A stretch of DNA of 21,622 nucleotides from Pseudomonadota bacterium (GCA_016937135.1 JAFGWO010000185.1:1-21622); one strand, 5' to 3'. Numbered from the stretch's first letter, positions 1 to 7,767 are shown. A program made the numbers and translations. The notes: generated by a model not told the origin, from the sequence alone.

Positions 1-498
1 GGGCTGGCCATTCTCCTTGGCAAGGTCAGCCCGGCAGGGGATGAAGACGCGGCATACCTCATCGAAAAACACAACCGTCCTCTCCCCCAGCTCAAAATGG
101 GGAGGGTTCTCGCGGAAGGAAACCTTTCCCGCTGCGCCATCGACATGAGCGACGGTCTTCTCCAGGATCTGGGCCACATCTGCGAGAGGAGCAGGGTGGG
201 GGCCAGGCTGGACCTCGAAAGGATCCCCATGAGCCCCCAGATCGTGAACCTGGGCAGGGAAAACGGGGTGGATCCCATGAAGGAATGGGTCCTTGGGGGA
301 GGGGAGGATTACGCCCTTCTCTTCACGGTCCGTCCCATGGAGGAAAGCCGGCTGGAAAAGATCCTGGAAAGCGAGGATCTTCAGGCGGTCCCGATCGGCC
401 AGATCGTACCGGGCACCGGGATAACCCTGACGGAAAAAGGGGAGCCGGTTCCCTTCGAAGGGATCAGGGGATTCAATCACTTCCGAAAGGAAGGATGA
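1..498 (+). CDS. thiL: Thiamine-monophosphate kinase ThiL, 3' part only
   Basis: This frame is open from the first base of the window, so the gene begins upstream and only the C-terminal ~165 residues are present. ThiL phosphorylates thiamine monophosphate to thiamine diphosphate in the cytoplasm, the last step of cofactor synthesis. The visible family marks are AIDMSDGLLQDLGHI, the conserved Asp-rich segment following the N-terminal half, and GGGEDYALLFTV, the glycine-rich strand of the second domain, in the right order and spacing for the AIR-synthase-like fold. The reading frame ends at a TGA shortly before an apparent terminator. The next gene is thiD-like, so this is a thiamine-salvage pair. 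The internal ATG at 97 is not the true start, because homology continues upstream of it. Confidence 0.9.
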   Translation, partial: GLAILLGKVSPAGDEDAAYLIEKHNRPLPQLKMGRVLAEGNLSRCAIDMSDGLLQDLGHICERSRVGARLDLERIPMSPQIVNLGRENGVDPMKEWVLGGGEDYALLFTVRPMEESRLEKILESEDLQAVPIGQIVPGTGITLTEKGEPVPFEGIRGFNHFRKEG

Positions 499-533
499 AG
501 GGCAGCAAAAAGGAAAAAGATAGAGGGTAGAGA

Positions 534-560
534 GAAGAAAAGCCACGGCGGCTTTTTCTT
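534..560 (+). terminator. Probable Rho-independent terminator after thiL
   Basis: AAAAGCC (538-544) and GGCTTTT (550-556) form a 7-bp stem around a 5-base loop. The outer flanks GAAG/CTTC can pair further if one extra T is bulged. The T run lies in the 3' arm, as in bidirectional terminators. It sits between the thiL stop and the thiD-like start. Confidence 0.5.
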
Positions 561-596
561 CCCTATTCCCTATTCAAGCATTTTATGAGGCGGCCA

Positions 597-1418
597 ATGC
601 AACATATTGATTTCCCAGTCCTTCTCATATCAGCTTCCGACAGCAGCGCGGCCGCCGGGATGCAGGTGGACCTGCGCGTTGTCAATGACCTCGGCCATCC
701 CGCGAGGTGCGCCGTTACGGCCCTGACCATCCAGGGGGAAAAAGGGCTTCTGGGCATCGATCCGGCAAGCCCGGAAAATCTCGTCCGGGCCATCGATACC
801 GCCGTTTCGGAGCCTCCGGGAGTGCGCGCCGTCAAGATAGGACTCATCACAGGGGAGAACGCGGTCCGGGCCGTCAGCGAAGGTCTTTCAGGACCAGCCT
901 GTCAAGGCATTCCCATCGTCCTTGACCCCGTCATGAAGTCCACCCCGGGATCGAAGCTTTCCTCCGAGGAGGCCAGAAGTATCCTTCTTGAAAGGCTCAT
1001 TCCCCTTGCGACCCTGGTCACCCCCAACCGGGAAGAACTGGCCGAACTTGCCGCTCTTTCGGGAGAAGGGCAGGGATCCGAAGAGGAGATGGCCCAAAGA
1101 TTGACCCGGAAAGGGGCCGACGCCGTCCTCGTCACCGGAGGGGACGACGGGAGTTCCATCTGCATGGATATCCTGTATCAAGGAGGAAAGCTCCCTGTCC
1201 ATTTCCGGCATCCCCGAATCGGGGATGGGCCGACGCGGGGAACCGGCTGTGCCCTGTCCTCTGCCCTCGCGGTTTTTCTGGCAAGAGGTCTTCCCGTCGA
1301 TGAGGCCGTCCGCCTCGCCATCGGGTATATTGCCGAAAGGATCGCCGGGGCCGCGCAGGTGGGGTCTTTCCGGCTCCTTTTCCCGGGGAAAGATGCCCGA
1401 TCCTCCGGAAAAGTGTGA
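597..1418 (+). CDS. thiD: Hydroxymethylpyrimidine/phosphomethylpyrimidine kinase (ThiD-like)
   Basis: About 273 residues, the usual length of ThiD, a ribokinase-superfamily enzyme that phosphorylates HMP and HMP-phosphate in thiamine pyrimidine synthesis. The N-terminal substrate motif reads ASDSSAAAGMQVDL where most ThiD have a GSDSSGGAGIQADL-like form. DPVMKST, TPNREELAEL, VLVTGG and the anion-hole motif GTGCALSSA follow in the expected order. The segment before GTGC is PTRGTGC rather than the common H-containing form, so the protein is a diverged member and a related vitamin kinase is possible. I chose ATG 597 because GAGG at 587-590 is correctly spaced before it, whereas the in-frame ATG at 585 has no ribosome site. 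The ThiL neighbour supports thiamine metabolism. Confidence 0.78.
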   Translation: MQHIDFPVLLISASDSSAAAGMQVDLRVVNDLGHPARCAVTALTIQGEKGLLGIDPASPENLVRAIDTAVSEPPGVRAVKIGLITGENAVRAVSEGLSGPACQGIPIVLDPVMKSTPGSKLSSEEARSILLERLIPLATLVTPNREELAELAALSGEGQGSEEEMAQRLTRKGADAVLVTGGDDGSSICMDILYQGGKLPVHFRHPRIGDGPTRGTGCALSSALAVFLARGLPVDEAVRLAIGYIAERIAGAAQVGSFRLLFPGKDARSSGKV

Positions 1419-1473
1419 TCCTTGACCCTCCAGGGCTTCGGATAGTCCAACATCCTTGCCTTTTTCCTGCGCC

Positions 1474-1479
1474 TATAAT
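1474..1479 (+). promoter_or_regulatory. Possible -10 element before the small ribosomal-type gene
   Basis: A perfect TATAAT lies in an AT-rich stretch of the 114-base gap after thiD. No good -35 box is visible at 16-18 bp upstream, so this is a weak call. If used, transcription would start near 1486, giving a short leader before the TTG start at 1533. Confidence 0.3.
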
Positions 1480-1532
1480 ACTTTTTATTGTTCGTGACTT
1501 TAATGCCATTTTTGGGAAAGGAGGGATGCGTC

Positions 1533-1622
1533 TTGGGAAGCGTCATCAAAAAACGCCGTAAGAAGATGAGAAAACACAAGCAAAGAAAACTTCTTGCCCG
1601 CAGCAGGCACAAGAGGAAGTAG
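1533..1622 (+). CDS. 29-residue basic protein, bS22-like / AURKAIP1-COX24 domain family
   Basis: The peptide is MGSVIKKRRKKMRKHKQRK followed by LLARSRHKRK, with about half of its residues Lys or Arg. The N-terminus MGSVIKKRRK and the LL-R-R-(H)KRK tail match the bacterial AURKAIP1/COX24 family, which I recall includes the mycobacterial small-subunit protein bS22. This suggests a ribosome-associated role, unproven here. The start is TTG, chosen because the strong Shine-Dalgarno AAAGGAGGG at 1517-1525 ends 7 bases before it and because the family begins with MGSVIKK. An in-frame ATG at 1503 would add ten residues that do not fit the family and would place the ribosome site inside the gene. The next gene starts 3 bases after this stop, so the two are probably co-transcribed. 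Confidence 0.75.
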   Translation: MGSVIKKRRKKMRKHKQRKLLARSRHKRK

Positions 1623-1625
1623 ATC

Positions 1626-2099
1626 TTGAAGCCGATGATCGGCGTCATTGGATCGGGAAACCCCGAAAAAAAGGATGACCCTCTGGCCAGGGAGGTTGGA
1701 AGCCTCCTGGCGGCCCGTGGGGCCGTACTGGTTTGTGGCGGTCTTTCCGGAATCATGGAGGCCGCCTGCAACGGGTGCTTTTCCTCCGGCGGGCAAACCG
1801 TCGGGATCCTGCCCGGAGAAAGAAAGGACGAGGCCAATCCCTACATTGTCCATGCCATTCCCACCGGGATGGGGATTGGCCGGAACGTCCTGGTCGTAAG
1901 AGCTTCCGATGCCGTCATCGCTTTTTCCGGCGGATACGGGACCATGTCTGAAATCGCCCTTGCCCTCAATATGGGGAAACCCGTCGTCGATCTGGGAGGG
2001 TGGGACACTCAGGGCACCCTCAAGGCCCGCACTGCGGCCCAGGCTGTTTCAATGGCGCTGGAAGGCAGTTCGGGAAACGGCTCTGATTTTCCGCGCTAG
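1626..2099 (+). CDS. LOG-family (TIGR00725-like) nucleotide-binding protein
   Basis: A 157-residue Rossmann-like protein. The N-terminal strand IGVIGSG, the central CGGLSGIMEAACNGCFSSGG and the C-terminal SGGYGTMSEIALAL are the SLOG-superfamily marks, related to lysine decarboxylase-like/LOG proteins and closest in pattern to the short TIGR00725 group. Some LOG relatives release free cytokinin-like bases from nucleotides, but for TIGR00725 proteins no specific reaction is assigned, so I give only probable nucleotide or phosphoribosyl binding. The start is TTG at 1626, 6 bases after AGAGGAAG in the end of the preceding small gene. ATG at 1635 would give a slightly shorter protein and is an alternative. 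Confidence 0.8.
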   Translation: MKPMIGVIGSGNPEKKDDPLAREVGSLLAARGAVLVCGGLSGIMEAACNGCFSSGGQTVGILPGERKDEANPYIVHAIPTGMGIGRNVLVVRASDAVIAFSGGYGTMSEIALALNMGKPVVDLGGWDTQGTLKARTAAQAVSMALEGSSGNGSDFPR

Positions 2100-2112
2100 T
2101 CGCCAGGGAAAA

Positions 2113-3432
2113 ATGGAAACGGAAAAGATCTTCGTCAAAACCTTCGGGTGCCAGATGAATTTCTACGACACGGAGAAGATTTACGCGTACGTGCAGGACC
2201 GGTATCTTCCGGCGTCGGTCCCCGAAGAGGCGGATGTCATTCTCCTGAACACGTGTTCCATCAGGGAAAAAGCGGAGCAAAAGGTTTACAGCCTCCTCGG
2301 CCGGATGGTTCCTCTCAAGGAAAGGAAACCGGGGCTTGTCATCGGGGTCGGCGGCTGCGTCGCCCAGCAGGAGGGGGAAACAATCCTCCAGCGCTGCCCA
2401 ATGGTCGATATCGTGTTCGGCACCCACAACATCGACGAGATCCCGGATATCATCCAGGAACGCCTTCGCACGGGGCGGCGGATCTGCCGGATCCGCGAAG
2501 ACGTCCAAAGGGTCCCCGGCGACCAGGCGCCCCTGAGCGCCGGCCCCCTTGGACCGACGGCCCTGGTTACCATCATCAAGGGGTGTGATAACTGGTGTTC
2601 CTACTGCATCGTGCCCCTGGTCCGGGGCAGGGAGGTCAGCAGGCCGGCGGCCAGGATCCTCGCTGAGGCTTCCGGCCTTGTGTCAAAGGGGGTCAGGGAG
2701 ATCACTCTCCTTGGGCAGAACGTCAACTCCTATCGCGACCCCGACACCGGAAAAGGGTTCGTCGATCTCCTCTCCAGGGTCAATGACATCGAGGGACTCG
2801 AAAGGTTGAGGTTCGTCACCTCCCACCCCAAGGATTTTTCCGTCGATCTTGCAGAAGCCATGGCCGGTCTTTCAAAGGTCTGCGAACACATCCACCTGCC
2901 TGTCCAGGCGGGATCCGACCGGGTGCTTGCGGCCATGAAACGGGGGTACACCGTTTCCCAATATCTCCAGAAGGTGGATCTGCTGCGCAAGCGGATTCCG
3001 GAGGTGGAATTAAGCACCGATCTCATCGTGGGATTTCCAGGGGAAGGACGCGAGGATTTCGAGAAGACCCTGGATCTTCTGCGTGAGGTCCGGTACCAGA
3101 ACGCTTTTTCCTTTCGGTATTCCCCCCGGCCGGGGACCAGGGCCGCTCTCATGGAGGACCCCATCGGGCCCCTCCTTCGCAAATCTTGGCTTCCCGAGCT
3201 CCAGCAGGTTCAGAACAGGATCACTTCCGAGAAACACACCATGATGGAAGGAAAAGAGGTTGAGGTCCTGGTCGAGGGATCGGATCGGAAGGACACGGGC
3301 CTCCTCGAAGGAAGGACCAGAACCAATTATATCGTCCATTTTCCGGGCGAAAAAACCCTCGCAGGAAAGACAGCAAAGGTCCTGATTCTCAGATCCAGGA
3401 CCATCCATCTTGAGGGGAAGGTGATAACGTGA
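2113..3432 (+). CDS. miaB: tRNA-2-methylthio-N6-dimethylallyladenosine synthase MiaB
   Basis: A 439-residue radical SAM methylthiotransferase that adds the 2-methylthio group to i6A37 of tRNAs. The N-terminal UPF0004 domain supplies three cluster cysteines: C13 (FGCQMN), C48 (NTCSIR) and C82 (GGCVAQ). The radical-SAM motif is GCDNWCSYC with C158, C162 and C165, followed by VPLVRGREVSRP, which is typical of MiaB. The remaining core (GQNVNSY, HLPVQAGSD, STDLIVGFPGE) and the C-terminal TRAM-like domain (~375-439) are all present. The frame stays open upstream to about 1909, overlapping the previous gene, but family homology starts at METEKIF, so ATG 2113 is used. Its stop overlaps the next gene's GTG by 4 bases. 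Confidence 0.95.
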   Translation: METEKIFVKTFGCQMNFYDTEKIYAYVQDRYLPASVPEEADVILLNTCSIREKAEQKVYSLLGRMVPLKERKPGLVIGVGGCVAQQEGETILQRCPMVDIVFGTHNIDEIPDIIQERLRTGRRICRIREDVQRVPGDQAPLSAGPLGPTALVTIIKGCDNWCSYCIVPLVRGREVSRPAARILAEASGLVSKGVREITLLGQNVNSYRDPDTGKGFVDLLSRVNDIEGLERLRFVTSHPKDFSVDLAEAMAGLSKVCEHIHLPVQAGSDRVLAAMKRGYTVSQYLQKVDLLRKRIPEVELSTDLIVGFPGEGREDFEKTLDLLREVRYQNAFSFRYSPRPGTRAALMEDPIGPLLRKSWLPELQQVQNRITSEKHTMMEGKEVEVLVEGSDRKDTGLLEGRTRTNYIVHFPGEKTLAGKTAKVLILRSRTIHLEGKVIT

Positions 3433-3929
3433 AAAACAGTGAAATGATCATCCACGGCCTGTCGATGGACCCAAAAAGCGGAAGCCCTGTTCTCCTTCTC
3501 AAGGAAGTCGACAGCCAGAGGACGCTCCCCATCTGGATCGGAATCAACGAGGCCAATGCCATAGCCACGAGCCTCGCGGAGATCGCTCCCCCTCGTCCCA
3601 TGACCCATGACCTTCTCAGCGGGATTCTGACCACCCTTGGTTACACGGTGGAAAAAGTGGTGATCACCGAGATCCGGGATTCCACCTTTTACGCCGTGAT
3701 CGCCCTTGGCTCGGCCTCGGGGGAGGTGGAGATTGATTCCCGGCCGTCGGACGCGATAGCCCTTGCCGTCCGGGCAAAGGCCCCGATATTCGTGAATGAG
3801 GAGGTTCTGGAGACATCGGCCATAGACCTTTCCACCATTGAAGGAGGCGGAAAGGCGGCGTCAGACGATGATCTTTCGGAACAACTCAGGAAAATGAACC
3901 CTGAGGACTACACCAAATACAAGATGTAG
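3429..3929 (+). CDS. Bifunctional nuclease family protein (BFN / DUF151)
   Basis: A 166-residue protein. The BFN domain covers about residues 5-135, with LLLKEVDSQRTLPIWIGINEANAIA, the signature strand-helix segment of this family, and EIDSRPSDAIALAVRAKAPIFV, the conserved RPSDAIALA block. Members have been associated with RNase/DNase activity, mainly in plants, and their bacterial role is poorly defined. The start is GTG, overlapping the miaB stop (GTGA), with AGGGGAAGG at 3413-3421 seven bases upstream, so translational coupling to miaB is likely. The charged C-terminal ~30 residues (DDDLSEQLRKMNPEDYTKYKM) lie outside the domain. Confidence 0.9.
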   Translation: MKNSEMIIHGLSMDPKSGSPVLLLKEVDSQRTLPIWIGINEANAIATSLAEIAPPRPMTHDLLSGILTTLGYTVEKVVITEIRDSTFYAVIALGSASGEVEIDSRPSDAIALAVRAKAPIFVNEEVLETSAIDLSTIEGGGKAASDDDLSEQLRKMNPEDYTKYKM

Positions 3930-4001
3930 AAAGGCAATCTCCCAGGTTCCGGACCTGAGATGTATGCCATGGAAAATCACCCATTGTCTGTGAGGTGTTA
4001 G

Positions 4002-4421
4002 GTGCCCGGAGAAAGCCGGCAGGAATACGGGGATTCCCGTTTTTGGCACGGCCTTAAACTTTGGGGGCCTCCCGCCGTTCTTTCCGCGGGGATTTTCATC
4101 CTCTCCTCCATCCCGGGAGACAGGTTCCCCCGGCATCCCGAAACCCTCAGCATGGCGGTCCATTTCCTCGAGTTTTTCGTTCTCGGGTTTCTTCTGGCCA
4201 GGGCCTTTTCGGTAACCCACGCTGGTCTCAGGGTGATGTTTCCAGTTCTTCTCCTTTGCGGGGGGTTCGGACTGCTGATGGAACTTTATCAGTTCACCGT
4301 ACCCTTCCGTTCCTTTGGTGCCATGGATATCCTCATCGACATTCTGGGATCCATGGCTGGTGGTCTGTCCTATGTCCTCCTGAAAAGGACGGGGAAAAAT
4401 TATACGGGGAACGGGCCATAA
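4002..4421 (+). CDS. VanZ-like integral membrane protein
   Basis: A 139-residue protein with about four hydrophobic segments. The VanZ-family pattern is visible: an N-terminal segment ending in LSSIPGD, the HFLEFFVLGFLLARAF helix with its conserved His/Glu, the MELYQFTVPFRSFGAMDILIDILGS block with its acidic and aromatic residues, and a last helix. VanZ proteins take their name from a teicoplanin-resistance accessory gene, but most chromosomal relatives have no known function, and resistance should not be inferred. The start is GTG at 4002 after GAGGTG at 3992-3997. The following gene begins one base after this stop, so the two are likely co-transcribed. Confidence 0.8.
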   Translation: MPGESRQEYGDSRFWHGLKLWGPPAVLSAGIFILSSIPGDRFPRHPETLSMAVHFLEFFVLGFLLARAFSVTHAGLRVMFPVLLLCGGFGLLMELYQFTVPFRSFGAMDILIDILGSMAGGLSYVLLKRTGKNYTGNGP

Positions 4422-4422
4422 A

Positions 4423-5871
4423 ATGAGAAGGGATGCCGGGAAAATAATCCGCAGGGAAGGGGATCTCCAGGATCTTTCCCGCCTTTCACAGAATCTTCTT
4501 TCAACCCTCATGGAAACAGCGGAAGCCGCTTTCGGCACGGTGTGGGTCCTGGAGGATGACCAGTCCTTCCGCCAGGTGGTCTCCCGCGGGAAGCCCGGTC
4601 AGGAATCCAGGGCAATGGACCCCGGAGGGATCATTCATCGGCACGAGGAGATCTCCAGGGGGATCCCCTTCTTCGAGCAGTCCCACGGAAAGGTCGTATT
4701 AAACAGCCTTTTTCTCCCCATCCGTTATCAGGACATTCTCCTGGCCCTTGTCCATCTGGAAACGGGTTCCCGGGGAGGGAGCGCACTCGGGGACGCGATC
4801 GTCTCCCAACTCCATGGAATTGCGGAGGATTATGCAGTTTTCCTCAATAACGCCAAGGTCCTGGACAGGATCAGAAAAAATCCTCTCAAGGACCTGGAAT
4901 CCGGTTCATACAACGAACCCTTCATCCTTGATTTCCTGAAGAGGCAGATAACGCTGAGCCGGCGTTTTAACCGCCGGCTTGGGATCATCAATCTGGAGTA
5001 CGAGGGGGCCGAGCAGTTTCAGAAGACTCACAGCTACGGGCTCGTCCAGGGGCTGACCAGGGACATCTCCGAAACCCTTCAGGGAATCCTCAGGGATTTT
5101 GACGTCGTGGCTCACGTCGGCAATTTTCGCTTTATCGTCGCCCTTCCCGAAACAGACAGCCTTGGCTGCCGGATCACCATCGAACGCCTGCGCCGGGGCT
5201 TCGCACGGCTTCCCTATCTTGAGGAAAGATTCGGCAGGTACGCCTTGAAGCCTCATTTCGGGTTTTCATGCTATCCCGAGGACGGGCTGACCGAAGAAGC
5301 CCTCATCATGAGAGTGCTGGAGAGGGCAAAGGCGAACCGCTCCGATCCCTTTAACAGGGTCCATTGGTCGGAAGCCGGATTCTGGGACCTGGTGACCCAT
5401 TTCACCAGCGACACGGGGATCCAGGAGATAACTTCGCTGGACTGGACGGAACCGACCTCTTTCCAGGTCAATTTCGCATATCTTCTGCAGGAGGCGGCCA
5501 TCAACAATGTTCTTCTCAGCCCGGAACGGAGGGGTTTGCTCTACATCGGGACGGAAAACTCCCTGATCACCGAAGCCCTCGTTACAAAAAATCCGGCAGT
5601 GTCCAGAACGGCCACGCGGATCACTGTTCTCGGGGATCTCTCCGGGGTGCGGGCGTTAAAGGAGATCAATATCAACACGGTTTCCCTTCCCCCCGAACAA
5701 TCCAAAGGGTTCCAGTTCCTCCTCCTTCTCACGGATCAGACGGCCTATGCCCTTGTGGGGGTTCATTTCAGGTCCCAGGAGTGGAGGGGATTCCACACGT
5801 CCAACGACCGGCTGGTGGAGAAGATCGTTTTCAGGTTGAGGGAAGAGTATTCCCTGCAGGAACAGGTGTGA
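4423..5871 (+). CDS. GAF-like / degenerate GGDEF / DICT-like signalling protein
   Basis: A 482-residue soluble protein. Residues ~10-150 look like a GAF sensor domain (helix, then FGTVWVLEDD, then LPIRYQDILLALVHLE). Residues ~165-305 align with a diguanylate cyclase domain (DLESGSYNEPFILDFLKRQ, then DFDVVAHVGNFRFIVALPE). The catalytic GGDEF is replaced by GNFRF at 233-237, so c-di-GMP synthesis is not expected. The last ~130 residues (RGLLYIGTENS...WRGFHTSNDRLVEKIVFRLREE) resemble the DICT sensory domain found beside cyclases and two-component proteins; this is by pattern only. It lies directly after the VanZ-like gene and 13 bases before a pseudo-receiver gene. It probably acts as a ligand sensor or scaffold rather than an enzyme. 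Confidence 0.65.
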   Translation: MRRDAGKIIRREGDLQDLSRLSQNLLSTLMETAEAAFGTVWVLEDDQSFRQVVSRGKPGQESRAMDPGGIIHRHEEISRGIPFFEQSHGKVVLNSLFLPIRYQDILLALVHLETGSRGGSALGDAIVSQLHGIAEDYAVFLNNAKVLDRIRKNPLKDLESGSYNEPFILDFLKRQITLSRRFNRRLGIINLEYEGAEQFQKTHSYGLVQGLTRDISETLQGILRDFDVVAHVGNFRFIVALPETDSLGCRITIERLRRGFARLPYLEERFGRYALKPHFGFSCYPEDGLTEEALIMRVLERAKANRSDPFNRVHWSEAGFWDLVTHFTSDTGIQEITSLDWTEPTSFQVNFAYLLQEAAINNVLLSPERRGLLYIGTENSLITEALVTKNPAVSRTATRITVLGDLSGVRALKEININTVSLPPEQSKGFQFLLLLTDQTAYALVGVHFRSQEWRGFHTSNDRLVEKIVFRLREEYSLQEQV

Positions 5872-5884
5872 GCGGGGCGGCGGC

Positions 5885-7357
5885 ATGAGAAAGATTCTCC
5901 TGGTCGACAATGACAGGATCATCCGCGAGAAACTGGGGACGCGCCTGACCAAAGAGGGTTTCGAGGTGTTGACCTCCGCGGATGGCGCAGGCGCCCTCGA
6001 GATCGCCCTCCGGGAGAAACCCGACCTCGTCATCTCCAACTACCATCTGCCCCTTTTTGACGCTGAAAGGCTGAGGGCCTTTTTAAAAAACAACCCCACC
6101 ACCAAATACATCCCGTTCATCTTCCTCATCAACCCTGACAGGGGGTATGAGGAGACTCTGGCTTCCATCGGCGGGGACGAATTTCTGGTAAAACCATTCC
6201 ACTGGCAGGACATCCAGGGCAAGATCCAGGCACTTTTCCAGCCCCCGAAAGAGGGTGTTTTAGCCTCCGGGACAAGGGGGAACGGTGTAGAAGGGAGCCT
6301 GGAGGAGGTCTCTCTCGTTGACCTTCTCCAGATTTTCGGTCTGAATCGCAGAACAGGCACCCTGACCCTCATCCACGATGACCAGTCGGGGATCGTGCAT
6401 CTTCTGGACGGTGCGGTGATAAGCGCTATCCTCGGTGAAACAAGCGGTGAAAAGGCGCTTTACCGGATCTTACGATGGTCGAAGGGCCGGTTCATCTACC
6501 AGCCCGGAGAAACCATGGCCACCAGAAATATCTCCCGGTCCATGGATGCCCTGCTGATGGAGGGGATGCGGCAGCTGGATGAGTGGGAGTCCCTGGTCAG
6601 CCTTCTGCCCGCTCCCGAAACAGGTTTGAACCTGATCCGGGACAAGGAGGATCTCCCCCAGGATCTCAGGCCGGTGACCCAGGAGGTGATCCTCCTGCTG
6701 GAATTTTTCAGCACGGTCCGGGAGATCATCGACCGATCCGCACACACCGATTACGAGGTTTGCAAATGCCTTCTGGGGCTCATCCAGAAGGGGATTGTGG
6801 TCCCCGGAACGGCAGGAAAGTCCCCGGCTAAAAAAGAGGGCCCCCTGATTCCACCCGAAAGGCTTATCCAGATGCACGGATACATGAGGCCGTCACCTGG
6901 CGGGAAGGGATCTTCAACCTCGTGGGGCCGTATTATCATTTTTTCCCGGCAGCCCGAACAATGCAAAGGGTTTCTCTCCGGGATCACCGGGATTGAGGGT
7001 TTCAGGCTTTCAAGGGATAATTTTTCCAATCAGGAGATCCTGACTGCTTCCTTCGGTACCATAGGGATCCTGGAAATCTCCGAAAATGCCGCTCTTTATC
7101 TCTCCCTTCTTCCGTCCTCTCCCGGGGCCGCCCCCTTATGGAGGGCCTTTTCGGAGGGGACGGTGGGGGCATTCTACCTGAGCAACAACGGCACCAGCAC
7201 GGAGGATCCCTCCCTGGCTGCGGTGGAAGAATTTGTGGAAGGCGAACTGGACAGGCCCGTCATAACAGCCCCGTGCGGGCCGAATCCCGACCCGGGCAGC
7301 GGAGCCGAAATGTTCAGGACCCTTTTCGATGCCGTTGTTGAGCGCCATCATCTATAA
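5885..7357 (+). CDS. Pseudo-receiver + PATAN (DUF4388-like) + degenerate GTPase-like protein
   Basis: A 490-residue protein. Residues 1-120 are a response-regulator receiver (ILLVDNDRIIREKL; VKPF near the end), but the phospho-acceptor Asp is Asn52 (LVISNYHLP) and the usual Thr/Ser after strand 4 is missing (FIFLINPD), so classical phosphorylation is unlikely. Residues ~135-240 match a PATAN/DUF4388 domain (GSLEEVSLVDLLQIFGLNRRTGTLTL, then GIVHLLDGAVISA, then LYRILRWSKGRFIYQPGE). Residues ~250-315 look like a small helical or winged-helix region. Residues ~335-490 (GRIIIFSRQ..., FGTIGILEI...LYLSLLPSSPGAAPLWRAFSEGTVGAFYLSN) follow the order of MglA-like small GTPases, but without a P-loop Lys. 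The last assignment is inference. Confidence 0.65.
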   Translation: MRKILLVDNDRIIREKLGTRLTKEGFEVLTSADGAGALEIALREKPDLVISNYHLPLFDAERLRAFLKNNPTTKYIPFIFLINPDRGYEETLASIGGDEFLVKPFHWQDIQGKIQALFQPPKEGVLASGTRGNGVEGSLEEVSLVDLLQIFGLNRRTGTLTLIHDDQSGIVHLLDGAVISAILGETSGEKALYRILRWSKGRFIYQPGETMATRNISRSMDALLMEGMRQLDEWESLVSLLPAPETGLNLIRDKEDLPQDLRPVTQEVILLLEFFSTVREIIDRSAHTDYEVCKCLLGLIQKGIVVPGTAGKSPAKKEGPLIPPERLIQMHGYMRPSPGGKGSSTSWGRIIIFSRQPEQCKGFLSGITGIEGFRLSRDNFSNQEILTASFGTIGILEISENAALYLSLLPSSPGAAPLWRAFSEGTVGAFYLSNNGTSTEDPSLAAVEEFVEGELDRPVITAPCGPNPDPGSGAEMFRTLFDAVVERHHL

Positions 7358-7371
7358 GGAAGGGAAAGGTC

Positions 7372-7767
7372 ATGGCGGATGAGCCGAATAAGAATATCCT
7401 CGTCGTGGATGACGATTCGAGCATCCAGGAACTCCTGCGCATCATCCTTTCGAAACATGGCTACAAGGTCTATCAGGCCAGGGACGGGGAGGAGGGTATT
7501 GAAAAATTTCTGGAGGTTAAACCTGATCTTGTGGTCAGCGATATTTCCATGCCGAAGGGCGACGGGTTTAATGTTGCAATCCTGATCCGGTGCAAGGAGG
7601 AATCGGTGGGGAAAAGAGTCCCGATCCTTCTCATAAGCGCTTTTTACGATGACCATGCGAATCAGGAAAACGCGGCAAGGTGCGGGGCGGACGATTTTCT
7701 TTCGAAGCCTTTCACACAGAAGCAGCTGATCGAAAAAGTCGAGGGGCTCCTCGAGCCGGGCCAATGA
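7372..7767 (+). CDS. Single-domain CheY-like response regulator
   Basis: A 131-residue stand-alone receiver. The acidic pocket D13-D15 (VVDDD), phospho-acceptor D57 (LVVSDISMP), the Ser at the end of strand 4 (PILLISAFYDDH) and the Lys in FLSKPF are all present, so unlike its upstream neighbour it should be phosphorylatable. There is no output domain, so it would pass its signal by protein contact. It starts 15 bases after the pseudo-receiver gene, with AAGGGAAAGG as ribosome site, which puts it in the same operon. No histidine kinase gene lies in this window, so the partner must be encoded elsewhere. Confidence 0.88.
   Translation: MADEPNKNILVVDDDSSIQELLRIILSKHGYKVYQARDGEEGIEKFLEVKPDLVVSDISMPKGDGFNVAILIRCKEESVGKRVPILLISAFYDDHANQENAARCGADDFLSKPFTQKQLIEKVEGLLEPGQ

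Noticed and set aside
499..596. A TPP riboswitch before thiD
   Set aside because: The gap is under 100 bases, is mostly the terminator and purine/pyrimidine-rich spacer, and lacks the CUGAGA-type core of TPP riboswitches.
1178..1837. A - strand frame of ~219 codons across thiD end, the small gene and the LOG-like gene
   Set aside because: It lies opposite three supported + strand genes, and its translation is basic and without recognisable motifs.
1909..2112. Upstream extension of miaB to 1909
   Set aside because: It overlaps the LOG-like gene completely and lacks family homology; MiaB similarity starts at ATG 2113.
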